From contig NZ_CP071383.1 in NCBI RefSeq assembly GCF_017348915.1, positions 3,286,001 through 3,350,000 on the forward strand: a stretch of DNA of 64,000 bases. The letters run 5' to 3'. A program made the translations under genes and the position numbers. This DNA comes from Leclercia pneumoniae. Its GTDB lineage: Bacteria > Pseudomonadota > Gammaproteobacteria > Enterobacterales > Enterobacteriaceae. How positions within the stretch are numbered: position 1 is the first letter of the stretch; each line of letters starts with the position of its first letter. The notes beneath the pieces were generated by a model. The model ran no database searches. It was not told where the DNA came from and saw nothing but the letters and a program-made list of their open reading frames with translations. Shown in pieces: positions 10,101 through 17,226 of this stretch.

Positions 10101-11880
10101 TAACACCTCCAGCGGCTGGAATGCCGGTATCGCGGTGAGCTACGGCCAGGGGGGCGCCTCCTTTGGTGTCACCGCGGGGGCCAACAAAGGGAAAGGTTAT
10201 GGCAACGGCGATGAGGTCAGCTGGCGTAACAGCCACGTAGGGGATATGGACAGCCAGACCACCCTTATCAGCGGCGGCGATACCACCCTGCGCGGCGGAC
10301 AGCTGCTGGGCAAAGGGGTGGATATCACGGCGCAAAACCTGAACATCGAAAGTCTGCAGGACACCATGACCTGGCGCGGCGAACAGAAAAACATGGGCGG
10401 CCAGGTGACCGTGGGCTATGGCTTCTCCGCCAGCGGCAACTATAGCCAGTCGAAAGTGAATGCCGATTACGCCTCGGTGCAGGAGCAGTCCGGTGTCTTT
10501 GCCGGCAGTGATGGCTACAACATCAACGTGAAAGATCATACCGACCTGGTCGGTGGGCTGATCACCTCCAGCGACAGTGCCGAACAGGCGGGTAAAAACC
10601 AGTTCAGCACCGGCACGCTAAGCTGGCGCGATATCAACAATCATTCAGATTATGAGGGCAACGGCTTTGGGATTGGCGGCTCAGTGAGCATGAATACCGA
10701 TCTGGGGCTGGGGGATAACGCCGCGCCTCAAAGCGATAAAACCGTGACTGACAAAAACGGCAACACCCACCTGGCGGACGGTTACGCCTCGCTGGATAAG
10801 AACATCAGCTTCGGTCTGGGACATGACAGCGGCAGCGACAGCTCCGTCACCCGCAGCGGGATCAACACCAGCAATATCACTATCACCCGTCCGGATGAGC
10901 AGCAGCAGGCGGTTGAAGGGGTGAAAACCGATATCACCACCGAAACCGCGGCGGCGAATTCCGGCCGCCTGGAGAATAATTTCGATAAAGACGACGTCTT
11001 TAAAGAGCTGAATCTTCAGGTGAAAGTGACGAGTGAATTCCGCGACAATGCAAATCAGCAGATTAGCCGCTACATAGATGGTAAACAGGCCGCCGCACGG
11101 GCCGCGCTGAAGCAGGCAAAAGACTCCGGCGACGTTGAGAAACGGGAAGCCGCGTTGGCCGAAGTCTACAAACTGCAATATCAACGCCGCTTCCTGCAGA
11201 CCCTGGTGGGTATTGTGGCCGGCTCGCCGGATGTTGCTATCACTCAGGGGACGCTGGCTCTGGCGGCCACCAAAATGCGCGAGGAGACCATCAACAACTC
11301 GTTCTTGTCGCCCCCTATTGAAGATAAAACCGGCGAGGTGCTGAGTAACGTTTCCGGCGACAGTAATGGGTTGTACGACGGGATCAAGGCCGGCGGCGTG
11401 CGCGTGAGTCTGGATATCTTCTGTAAGGATAACAATACCCGCTGTGCCGTTAATCCGGACGGTTCGCTTGCACTTAACGATAAGGGGCACTATTACTTCG
11501 CCGGTGACAACAAGTATCACAACTTTGAAGAGTTGCTCAATACTGAAAAGAACGAAGAGGCAAAAGGCTTGTACGGCCCGACGGGCGGATTCCAGGGGAC
11601 GGGCGGCCTGATGGGACCTTTAACCTACAAACCGGGCACCTTCTTTGGCGATATGCTCGATTCGCTGGTTGAAGGCTATGCGGGGACGCACGATTATGTG
11701 GGAGGACAGTTGCCGGGCTTCTATGACAGCCAGGGGAATACCGGGCGCCATCGGCAGCCATTAACCAACCTGGCGGCAGACACCTGGACGATAGTGGCGA
11801 TTCCGGTGGCGACGCCGTTTGCGATGAGCGAACTGGTTTCACCCGAGCTGCTTGATTTCATCTTTACGACGGCGCAATAG
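4114..11880 (+). CDS. cdiA: CdiA/TpsA filamentous haemagglutinin-like exoprotein
   Basis: This is a 2588-residue two-partner-secretion substrate. It starts with an extended signal peptide (MNKNLYRIVFNKARG, then a hydrophobic core ending AQA near residue 69). The TPS domain contains NPAGITCSGCGFIN near residues 179-192. A long FHA-1 beta-helix follows with many copies of an NxxGxI/LDNQ pattern, to about residue 1080. A middle region to about 1440 resembles the CdiA receptor-binding/YP region, with LPDNSLF then YLVETDPRFTNE near 1290-1310. An FHA-2 repeat region extends to about 2270. The last 300 residues are different: a helical stretch (about 2285-2380), then a Cys-containing domain ending in GTHDYVGG and PFAMSELVSPE. 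I see no VENN motif. The tail is the likely effector, but its activity is not recognisable. Confidence 0.9.
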   Translation: MNKNLYRIVFNKARGMLMVVADIARSGRAGSSRASGIGHTHSRLIGKVSAISFGLWLAMGAIQPAQANIVANTGAPKNQQPTVINSANGTPQVNIQTPSKAGVSRNSYTQFDVDKKGAILNNSHKNVQTNLGGMVAGNPWLARGEAKVILNEVSARDPSKLNGMIEVAGQKAQVVIANPAGITCSGCGFINANRATLTTGQAQMKDGNLTGFKVDRGEVVVEGAGMDTSGADYTDIIARSVKVNAGLWARDLKVTTGRNTVSAAHDKIEKGSDDPATRPQLAVDVASLGGMYAGKIRMVGTERGVGVRNAGAIGAQAGSVTLTADGRIENSGTVRASDNVSVQTAGAFTNTGVLTAANNVQAKAGSLTSSKESVLAAGVKNNGQLADAGNLTLTTSGQLTAAGQTLAGGDLSASGQGVDMRGSQTQGKRVTLNGGAGDVKTASAKVSARELNVRTSKLLDNRDGTLSADTLRISAHDIANQRGKLIQSGSGTLAVALPGSIDNQQGQIGAASGVNLKASSLNNTAGQIVAAAGKNRLEAGELNNQQGLISATTGDGEIVSQQAINNRQGRIEAAKTQRIEATGINNQQGVMVADDASLALNGGTLDNQAGSLLALGSLTLSSGALNNQGGFLASDGDFTLTSGNITNTEGQIGANQRLNATFTTLSNAGGSVKSAGDMSLNGGLLDNSSGTTLSGASLTFTGDALDNRNGGRLIGMADSELHTASLQNGGGQIQSVGDLLIDGAQGMVDNASGLIRGGKAVTLNALNFVNQNTLGDNQGLEGQNVTLNTGDLDNQSGIILASNDLLIRNNGVLNNSAGALSSSNSLEVSGAALNLMNGGGTLKAGKNLNVQAQSLDASGQLLSLGDMTLSSANGVNNSGETIANGNLTFATPGDFINSGKLMAGSALNVQSAGLTNLASGEINAGSNTLTATGSVINYGLIDGIHTRINADTLNNIGTGRIYGDAVDVNAITFNNLAENGTAATLAGRERVDLGVQTLNNVAHSLIYSAGSLLIGGSLDANGAATGRAGTINNHSATIESAGDMAIAASQINNINDHFSTEVVRVSQEDRTEYQHRGSTTRWEAGQEGVEVNDRSADGLRNLSTPDKPGGGHDNFNQYNYTRTIDETRIKESDPAKILAGGNLQLTGDKLFNDKSQVIAGGTLLIDQLGTVQNDDVTGERHITDNGTVTHYYRIRHKGDDEQGRSKTAYTPPTEIQSIALKPGQLVSNGSVEGSQLSITPLVLTGTDVAIGRANAITVSPGQPVTPPAGQQFEVTPADGIIRIIGPNTTLPDNSLFNVNPSADVPYLVETDPRFTNEREWLGSDYMQRAFTQDGDTTLKRLGDGYYEQRLVREQVVGITGQRYLDGYSNDEEQFKSLMDKGITFGKQYDLKIGVALTPEQMALLTGDIVWLVNTRVKMPDGSMENVLVPQVYAKVKPGDIDGSGALIAGNNVSMKLNGDLFNSGTIAGRKVLQLDANNITNQSGTLLGNDVSLTARTDIINTGGAIVGGNSVLASAGRDITLTSTTTSAQSENGENSFARTNIKSVSGIYVQGDDGKLALQSGRDITLTGAQVIASGENGKAQLVAGRDVNLNTVTTARSDNLIWDADNSLKQRSQEQTGSIVNGTGGVIVSAGNDINARGASMRSDGALTLAAQRNITLEGVLNEDQLDERHKVVGGNGWLSKTTTKTRDTVDNQSVQGSELSAGSVNIAAGNNLTVAGSAVVGTDDVALRAGNDLTLTSMGGRQNETHLKEEKKSGLMSSGGIGFTVGSRKETVDQASQALAGQGTTVGSLQGDTVLIAGNDYRQTGSTVSSPNGNVGIQGKNVTIEAAENTYASQYKRTVEQKGLTLAVNVPVVSALQSVLNATKTVGQSNDDRINMLAAANAAWDSARAASTMMNAAQGVMTDGAQAVAQNVSVSLTYGQSKQTNTETTDSTSALASKVNAGNKAVVVATGGEQSDINIIGSDVSGKQGTTLFADNDINILAAEQQRHNRSDNTSSGWNAGIAVSYGQGGASFGVTAGANKGKGYGNGDEVSWRNSHVGDMDSQTTLISGGDTTLRGGQLLGKGVDITAQNLNIESLQDTMTWRGEQKNMGGQVTVGYGFSASGNYSQSKVNADYASVQEQSGVFAGSDGYNINVKDHTDLVGGLITSSDSAEQAGKNQFSTGTLSWRDINNHSDYEGNGFGIGGSVSMNTDLGLGDNAAPQSDKTVTDKNGNTHLADGYASLDKNISFGLGHDSGSDSSVTRSGINTSNITITRPDEQQQAVEGVKTDITTETAAANSGRLENNFDKDDVFKELNLQVKVTSEFRDNANQQISRYIDGKQAAARAALKQAKDSGDVEKREAALAEVYKLQYQRRFLQTLVGIVAGSPDVAITQGTLALAATKMREETINNSFLSPPIEDKTGEVLSNVSGDSNGLYDGIKAGGVRVSLDIFCKDNNTRCAVNPDGSLALNDKGHYYFAGDNKYHNFEELLNTEKNEEAKGLYGPTGGFQGTGGLMGPLTYKPGTFFGDMLDSLVEGYAGTHDYVGGQLPGFYDSQGNTGRHRQPLTNLAADTWTIVAIPVATPFAMSELVSPELLDFIFTTAQ

Positions 11881-11892
11881 CGTGAGGCTTAT

Positions 11893-12249
11893 ATGTTGAA
11901 ACATCTTACACCTGGTCTCGTGCTGTTACTGACGGGCTGCGTCGTGGCGGATATGGACTCGACGAACCATACCGCCGTCCCCTATGCCCAGACGTTCCAG
12001 AAACCGGCCACGCTGGGCCACACGGATCGGGTGCAGCGCAGAGCCGATCTCTATGCCTGCGGGGTAAAGAAAAGCGTGGATGTGGATAGCAAAACCTGGC
12101 TCAGAGCAGAGGTCTACCCGGGTGAAACTATTGATCAAATGGTAGCCCGGGTAGAAAAGGTCGAAAGCTGCATGAAAGGGAAAGGTTATGTAGTACTGGG
12201 CTTCGATGCGTGTGGCCCTTTAAAAGCGCCCACCGGGAAATGTAATTAA
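11893..12249 (+). CDS. Small Cys-rich lipoprotein downstream of cdiA
   Basis: This 118-residue protein has a lipoprotein signal with the lipobox LTGC, so Cys16 would be acylated after cleavage. The mature part carries four further cysteines (YACGV, ESCMKG, FDACGP, GKCN), enough for two disulfides, as expected in the periplasm. It begins 12 nt after the cdiA stop and is almost certainly co-transcribed. CdiA-type toxins are normally followed by their immunity gene. This position makes the lipoprotein a candidate immunity or accessory protein, but no immunity family is recognised and a secretion or assembly role is equally possible. Confidence 0.75.
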   Translation: MLKHLTPGLVLLLTGCVVADMDSTNHTAVPYAQTFQKPATLGHTDRVQRRADLYACGVKKSVDVDSKTWLRAEVYPGETIDQMVARVEKVESCMKGKGYVVLGFDACGPLKAPTGKCN

Positions 12250-12492
12250 CCGAACCCAAGGGCGCCCGGTTATTACGGGCCTTAAGGCAAATTACCTGAA
12301 AATAGGGACTCCCCTACTAATTAAGGGGGGCCCTATACCAGGAATAATCTGGTCTTTAAGATTATTCCCCATTTCATCCATTGCAAAAAAAACCAACAAT
12401 TTTAGCCGCTTCAGTTGGCCTGAAATATCCCTGCTATTTTTAGCTGGATATATCCGGCATCACTAAAAAAATAGCAATAAGGATTACGGAAA

Positions 12493-13053
12493 ATGAAAAA
12501 AATATCGCTGGCGGTATTCGTGGCGACGACTCTGGCAAGTGGCGCGGCTCTGGCAGATAACCAAACCGTTTCTGTCGGTTATGCGCAGAGTAAAGTCGAA
12601 GACTTTAAAAATATCCGCGGCGTAAACGTTCAGTATCGCTATGAGTGGGACTCTCCGGTCAGCCTGATGGGCTCATTCACCTATATGAGCGGCGACGAAG
12701 ATGAACATTATTATCTGTTCTCTGACTCCGTAAAAAACCATATTGAAGCGAAATATTACTCTCTGCTGGTAGGCCCGGCTTACCGTATTAACGACTACGT
12801 ATCTCTGTATGCGCTGGGCGGCGTGGCGCGTGTGAAAGCCGACGGTCATACCACCTGGGTTAACGGCGGTGATAATTACACCCAGCGCGATAGCATCTCT
12901 GAAAAATCGACCTCCTTCGCTTACGGCGCGGGCGTGCAGTTTAACCCAACGCCGGAGCTGGCGATTGGCGTGGGCTACGAAGGCACCAATGCAGACCTGG
13001 GCGACGACTACGGCATCAACGGCTGGAACCTGACCGTAGGTTACCGCTTCTAA
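12493..13053 (+). CDS. Ail/OmpX-family outer-membrane barrel
   Basis: This 186-residue protein has a signal peptide ending ALA near residue 21. Eight amphipathic strands follow, and it ends in the canonical barrel terminus GWNLTVGYRF with a C-terminal Phe. The segments VGYAQSKVEDFKNIRGVNVQY and VGPAYRINDYVSLYALGGVARVK are typical of the Ail/Lom/PagC/OmpX group. Members act in adhesion, serum resistance or envelope integrity; which applies here is not visible. The 243 bp upstream separates it from the CDI-like operon, so it probably has its own promoter. Its stop overlaps the convergent LysR gene by 4 nt. Confidence 0.9.
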   Translation: MKKISLAVFVATTLASGAALADNQTVSVGYAQSKVEDFKNIRGVNVQYRYEWDSPVSLMGSFTYMSGDEDEHYYLFSDSVKNHIEAKYYSLLVGPAYRINDYVSLYALGGVARVKADGHTTWVNGGDNYTQRDSISEKSTSFAYGAGVQFNPTPELAIGVGYEGTNADLGDDYGINGWNLTVGYRF

Positions 13054-13940
13054 TTCGGTTCCCCCGCCTGGGCGGTGAGATGGGCAATAAATTGCGTCAG
13101 CTTCGGCAGCGGGCGTAAATCTTGCCGCCACAGCAGGTGAACCGGCCTGGGTGCCGGAGTAAACGACTCCAGCACCCTGATCAACTTACCGTTTTTAAGT
13201 TCCTCTTCCACCAGCACCTCTGGCTGTAGCAGTAGCCCGGCTCCGGCACACGCGGCCATCCGTAATCCATATCCGTCGTTACAGCGCAAAATGGCGTCAC
13301 GCTTCCAGCGCACCTCCCCTTCCACACCCGGTAAGCGCCACTCGTTGCGGGCAGTCCAGACCGTGTGCGACAGGCAGAGATGATCCACCAGATCGGCCGG
13401 GGTTTGCGGTGTGCCATGACGCGCCAGATAGTCCGGCGCGGCGCAGATCACCATCCGGTAGGCGCAGAGGTATCGCGCCACCAGATCCTGCTGATGGATC
13501 TCGCCGATGCGGATCGCCAGGTCAATCCCCTCCTCCACCAGATCGACCAGCCGGTTGGTCAGATCCAGCTCTACCCGTACCTCTGGCCAGCTTTGCAGAA
13601 AAGTGGCCGCCAGCGGGGCAATAACGCAACCGCCAAACGAGGTGGGCGCACTGACCCGCAGCGTGCCCGCCGGCGCGGTGCGCAGGCGCTCGACGGCGCT
13701 CTCGGCGATGCCGAGTTGTTCAATGACGCGTTTCGCCTCGTCGTAATAAACCCGTCCGGCGTCGGTGAGACTCTGGCGGCGTGTGTTTCGCTCCAGCAGA
13801 CGTGTACCGAGACGCGCTTCTAGCTGGGCAATGTATTTGCCCACCATTACCGCCGACATCTCCAGACGCGTTGCAGCGCCAATAAAACTGCCGCTCTCCA
13901 CCACCGCGATAAAGGTCTCCATGCCGCGAAGCTTATCCAT
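13050..13940 (-). CDS. LysR-family transcriptional regulator
   Basis: This 296-residue protein has the standard LysR layout: an N-terminal winged helix-turn-helix (METFIAVVESGSFIGAATRL... LEARLGTRLLERNTRR) and a periplasmic-binding-like effector domain from about residue 90. It resembles the large YafC/AaeR-type subgroup. It is divergent from the short-chain dehydrogenase gene with 97 bp between the starts. LysR proteins commonly control the divergent neighbour, so that gene is its likely target. The inducer is unknown. Confidence 0.9.
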   Translation of the reverse strand: MDKLRGMETFIAVVESGSFIGAATRLEMSAVMVGKYIAQLEARLGTRLLERNTRRQSLTDAGRVYYDEAKRVIEQLGIAESAVERLRTAPAGTLRVSAPTSFGGCVIAPLAATFLQSWPEVRVELDLTNRLVDLVEEGIDLAIRIGEIHQQDLVARYLCAYRMVICAAPDYLARHGTPQTPADLVDHLCLSHTVWTARNEWRLPGVEGEVRWKRDAILRCNDGYGLRMAACAGAGLLLQPEVLVEEELKNGKLIRVLESFTPAPRPVHLLWRQDLRPLPKLTQFIAHLTAQAGEPN

Positions 13941-14037
13941 ATTGCAAACCTCTGGTTAGTAATCATCTAACTTTAACCCAGTTTATCCGACTTTTTATTT
14001 ATTAAAGAATGGAGACACACAACAAGAGGAGTCGGCT

Positions 14038-14640
14038 ATGAAAATCGTGATTATTGGTGCCAGCGGTACGGTGGGTCGTGCGGTAACAGAGGCGTTAAGC
14101 GATCGCCATGAGGTGATTCGCGTGGGGCGCACGCAGGGGGATTATCAGGTGGATATCACTTCGCAGGAGAGCGTCCAGGCGCTGTTCGACACTATTGGTA
14201 AGGTGGATGCGATTGTCTCCGCCAGCGGTGGCGTGCACTTTGGTCCGCTCACCACCATGAAAGCGAGCGATTTCAATCAAGGCTTACAGGATAAGCTTCT
14301 CGGTCAGGTGCGCCTGGCGCTGACCGGCCAGCACTATCTGAATCAAGGGGGCTCCATTACGTTGATTAGCGGCATTATCGCCCACGAGCCTATTGCGCAG
14401 GGGGTGAATGCCACCACGGTTAATGCGGCGCTGGAGGGCTTTGTCCGCGCCGCCGCCTGCGAACTGCCGCACGGTATTCGTATTAACCTGATTAGCCCCA
14501 CGGTGCTCACCGAATCCGCAGAGGCCTATGATGGCTTCTTCCCGGGGTTTGAAAGCGTGCCCGCCGCGAAGGTGGCGCAAGCCTATCGCCGCAGCGTAGA
14601 GGGGGTGCAAAGCGGACGGATCTATCAGGTGGGGTATTAA
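14038..14640 (+). CDS. Atypical short-chain dehydrogenase/reductase-like protein
   Basis: This 200-residue protein begins with a Rossmann dinucleotide-binding motif (GASGTVGRAV at residues 8-17) and has a family-like Ser in LISGI. In the stretch where classical members have YxxxK, it reads NATTVNAALEGFVRA, so both the catalytic Tyr and Lys appear to be replaced. It therefore belongs to a short atypical subgroup, and an ordinary oxidoreductase mechanism is doubtful. The gene follows a clear GAGGAG-type ribosome site and is divergent from the LysR regulator. Its 3' end runs directly into the palindromic repeats at 14649. Confidence 0.83.
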   Translation: MKIVIIGASGTVGRAVTEALSDRHEVIRVGRTQGDYQVDITSQESVQALFDTIGKVDAIVSASGGVHFGPLTTMKASDFNQGLQDKLLGQVRLALTGQHYLNQGGSITLISGIIAHEPIAQGVNATTVNAALEGFVRAAACELPHGIRINLISPTVLTESAEAYDGFFPGFESVPAAKVAQAYRRSVEGVQSGRIYQVGY

Positions 14641-14648
14641 TGAAGTCA

Positions 14649-14850
14649 GTGCGGCCGGTTGCCCTCACCCCGGCCCTCTCCCACAGGGAGAGGGGGACAG
14701 ACGGTGCGGCCTGTTGCCCTCACCCCGGCCCTCTCCCACAGGGAGAGGGAGACAGACGGTGCGGCGTGTTGCCCTCACCCCAGCCCTCTCCCACAGGGAG
14801 AGGGGGACAGGCTGCCCCCTAACCCTCTCCCATAGGGAGAGATGCACTTC
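14649..14850. repeat. Tandem 55-bp palindromic repeats
   Basis: Three near-identical 55-bp units begin at 14649, 14704 and 14759, followed by a degenerate fourth to about 14843. Each unit contains the hairpin CCCTCTCCC-ACA-GGGAGAGGG preceded by GCCCTCACCCC. They lie between the stops of two convergent genes (the dehydrogenase and yahJ) and could act as bidirectional terminators or mRNA-stabilising REP-like elements. Related palindromes occur at 17227-17307 and 34428-34450. Confidence 0.9.
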
Positions 14851-16228
14851 AGCCCACGGTGCCCCAGACGAGGTTGCCCTTGTGGAAGGTGGCGGTACGC
14901 GGCGAAATGCGCGCCACCGCTTCGGCGGAGCAGGAGGCATCCACCAGCACAAAGCTGGCCTCGTCCTGTGCTTTCGGCCATACCCGCTCGCCTTTATCAT
15001 TCAGCGGCAGCACATTGCCAGTGGCGATAGCCAGTGCCCGGGAGAGCGTCTGCTCGTTGGGACGGATATAGAGCTGCGCGTAGAGGTTGGCTTTTTCCAG
15101 CATGTCCCCCAGGCCATACGGCGACCAGTGGTCAATCACGCTGTCGGTACCGGTCATAACAAACACGCCTTTATCCTGCAGCTGTTTCAGCGGCATATGC
15201 AGGGTACCGATGGGCACGGTAGAGGCAATGGTTATCTGCTGCGCTGCCATGCGCGTAGCAATAGCATCCACCTGTTTTTCATCCATCATCGCCAGCGCAA
15301 AGGCGTGGCTGATGGTCAGTTTGCCCTTCAGTTCCGGCGTTTTCTCCACGGTTTCTACCATGTAGTTCACCGCTGCAATGCCCGCAGGGCTGGTTTCATG
15401 CAGGTGAATATCCACCCCTTTGTCGTAATCGAGGGCTATCTGGAACATCAGATCGAGAGATTTTTCCATAGCGCCGTCCACGTTGGTGGGATCCAGCCCG
15501 CCCACGTAGTGCGCCCCGGCCTGCATCGCCTCTCGCATTAATGATTCCGATTTTGAAAACAATAAACCGTGCTGTGGGAAGGCCACGATCTCGCAATCAA
15601 ACCCGGCACGTCGGCGCGCCAGGACCGCCTGCAGGTTTTCCAGATTCTTCAGGCCGGAGGTCGGTTCAATATTGCAATGGCTGCGGGCGACGGTGGAGCC
15701 TTTTGACTGGAGCAGATCGATGAGCTTTTCCGCACGTTCTTGCGTGTAAGGCTGCAGTTCTGGCAACATTTTTTGTTCCAGTCGGATCATGTCCTGGATG
15801 GTGGTCCCCGCCGGGCGATTCAGCGAACGCCACGGGCCGCCATAGAAGGTCTTGTCCAGATGAATGTGCATGTCGCGCATCGCGGGCAGCAACAATTTTC
15901 CGCCCGCATCGTAGTGCGGCAGGGCTGCATCCGCATGGCTTTTGTTATCGCGCAGTGCGGCTATGTTGCCGTCTTTGATCTCCAGCGTTTTTAGCTCGGT
16001 ACGGGTACTGACAGCCACGTTATTGTCAAACTGGAAGCCCGCTTCCAGAAGGACGTTATCCAGATAGTAGTGGCTGGCGGTGATGTTCATGGGTTTGCCC
16101 GTCTCACAGGCGGGCGCGGCGGTATCAGCAGCATACGCGACGGAGCCGGTAGCCCCGAACAGGGCGCAGGCGGTGACCATTTTGCCGCTCTGGCTAATAA
16201 ACTCACGGCGGCTTTTATTCTCATTCAT
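14849..16228 (-). CDS. yahJ: Tat-exported amidohydrolase/deaminase YahJ
   Basis: This 459-residue metallo-dependent hydrolase of the cytosine-deaminase type closely matches E. coli YahJ in length and sequence. The N-terminus SRREFISQSGK is a twin-arginine signal followed by a moderately hydrophobic segment ending near residue 33, so the folded enzyme should be periplasmic. Metal and catalytic landmarks are HIHLDKT (about residue 122), DIHLHET, SHAF and the C-terminal GTDSVIDHWSP. Members deaminate or hydrolyse ring or amide nitrogen; the substrate is unknown. It is the last gene of the yah operon, 17 nt after yahI, and ends at the palindromic repeats. Confidence 0.93.
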   Translation of the reverse strand: MNENKSRREFISQSGKMVTACALFGATGSVAYAADTAAPACETGKPMNITASHYYLDNVLLEAGFQFDNNVAVSTRTELKTLEIKDGNIAALRDNKSHADAALPHYDAGGKLLLPAMRDMHIHLDKTFYGGPWRSLNRPAGTTIQDMIRLEQKMLPELQPYTQERAEKLIDLLQSKGSTVARSHCNIEPTSGLKNLENLQAVLARRRAGFDCEIVAFPQHGLLFSKSESLMREAMQAGAHYVGGLDPTNVDGAMEKSLDLMFQIALDYDKGVDIHLHETSPAGIAAVNYMVETVEKTPELKGKLTISHAFALAMMDEKQVDAIATRMAAQQITIASTVPIGTLHMPLKQLQDKGVFVMTGTDSVIDHWSPYGLGDMLEKANLYAQLYIRPNEQTLSRALAIATGNVLPLNDKGERVWPKAQDEASFVLVDASCSAEAVARISPRTATFHKGNLVWGTVG

Positions 16229-16245
16229 TGTCTTTTTCCTTTTAC

Positions 16246-17196
16246 TTACGCTTTCACGATGTGGGTACCGGTTTCGCCGCGCAGCGCCGCAGGCAGAGAA
16301 TCCGGCGAGGTGATTACCACCCGTTTGCCACCCTGCTGCAGGAACGCCAGGCTGGCGACAATTTTGGGGAGCATACTGCCGGCCGGGAAATGGCCCTCTT
16401 CCATATAGCGCATCATCTGCGCCACGTTAACTCTCTCCAGCGCTTGCTGGTTGGGCTTGCCGAAATGTATGCAGACTTTCTCGACGCCGGTGGTAATCAC
16501 CAGGACGTCGGCGTGGATCTCACGGGCCAGCAGCGCGGTGGAGAGATCTTTGTCGATCACCGCATCCACGCTCTGGTAATCCCCCTCCTCGGTGCGGATC
16601 ACCGGGATACCGCCGCCGCCCGCGCCGATTACAACAAAGCCTTTTTGCGTCAGCGCCTTGATGGCATCGGCTTCCACAATACGCACCGGCTGGGGAGACG
16701 CCACCACCCGGCGATAGCCGCGGCCAGCATCCTCGACAAAATGCCAGTCGGGGTGCGCCTGCTGCAGTTCATCACGCTGGGATTCACTGAAGAACGCGCC
16801 AATCGGTTTAGTCGGATGCGTAAAGCCAGGATCGTTTTTATCCACTTCCACCTGCGTAACGACGGTGACCGCTTTTTGCTCGCCGCGCGCCGCCAGGCGG
16901 TTGTTCAGCGCCTGCTGGATGAGGTAGCCGATACCGCCCTGGGTGTCTGCCACGCAGTTGGCCAGCGGGGTGAGCGGCAGCCCTTCCCGCTCGTGGGCAA
17001 TTTCAGCGCGCCGGAGATCCAGCCCCACCTGCGGGCCGTTACCGTGGGTGAGGACGATGTCATAGTCGGAGGCCAGCATCTCCAGCACCGACTCCGCCAC
17101 CGCTTTTACCGCCTGGGCCTGATGTTCAATCGACTGGCTGGCGTTATCTTTGATAATGCTGTTGCCGCCGATGGCGACGACCATGAGTTGTTTCAT
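16246..17196 (-). CDS. yahI: Carbamate kinase-like protein YahI
   Basis: This 316-residue protein has the amino-acid-kinase fold and carbamate kinase motifs: VAIGGNSI at the N-terminus, THGNGPQVG near residue 50, and GAGGGGIPV in the second half. Carbamate kinase converts carbamoyl phosphate and ADP to ATP, carbon dioxide and ammonia. E. coli YahI is the same length. In this operon it would use carbamoyl phosphate made by the YahF/YahG proteins. It follows the permease gene after a 118-bp gap filled by an inverted repeat, which may lower or stabilise the downstream message. Confidence 0.93.
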   Translation of the reverse strand: MKQLMVVAIGGNSIIKDNASQSIEHQAQAVKAVAESVLEMLASDYDIVLTHGNGPQVGLDLRRAEIAHEREGLPLTPLANCVADTQGGIGYLIQQALNNRLAARGEQKAVTVVTQVEVDKNDPGFTHPTKPIGAFFSESQRDELQQAHPDWHFVEDAGRGYRRVVASPQPVRIVEADAIKALTQKGFVVIGAGGGGIPVIRTEEGDYQSVDAVIDKDLSTALLAREIHADVLVITTGVEKVCIHFGKPNQQALERVNVAQMMRYMEEGHFPAGSMLPKIVASLAFLQQGGKRVVITSPDSLPAALRGETGTHIVKA

Positions 17197-17226
17197 TTGT
17201 TTTCCTTCGCAACGGTGCGGTATTTT

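Noticed and set aside
12300-12345. Possible terminator CCCCT...AGGGG after the lipoprotein gene
   Set aside because: The stem is only about 5 bp with an 8-nt loop and no T-run, too weak to annotate.
14649-14850. Possible CRISPR array
   Set aside because: The units are contiguous palindromic repeats with no unique spacers and no cas genes nearby.
14714-15541. 275-codon plus-strand ORF over the repeats and yahJ
   Set aside because: It is antisense to a well-supported yahJ, begins inside the palindromic repeats and has an unnatural composition.
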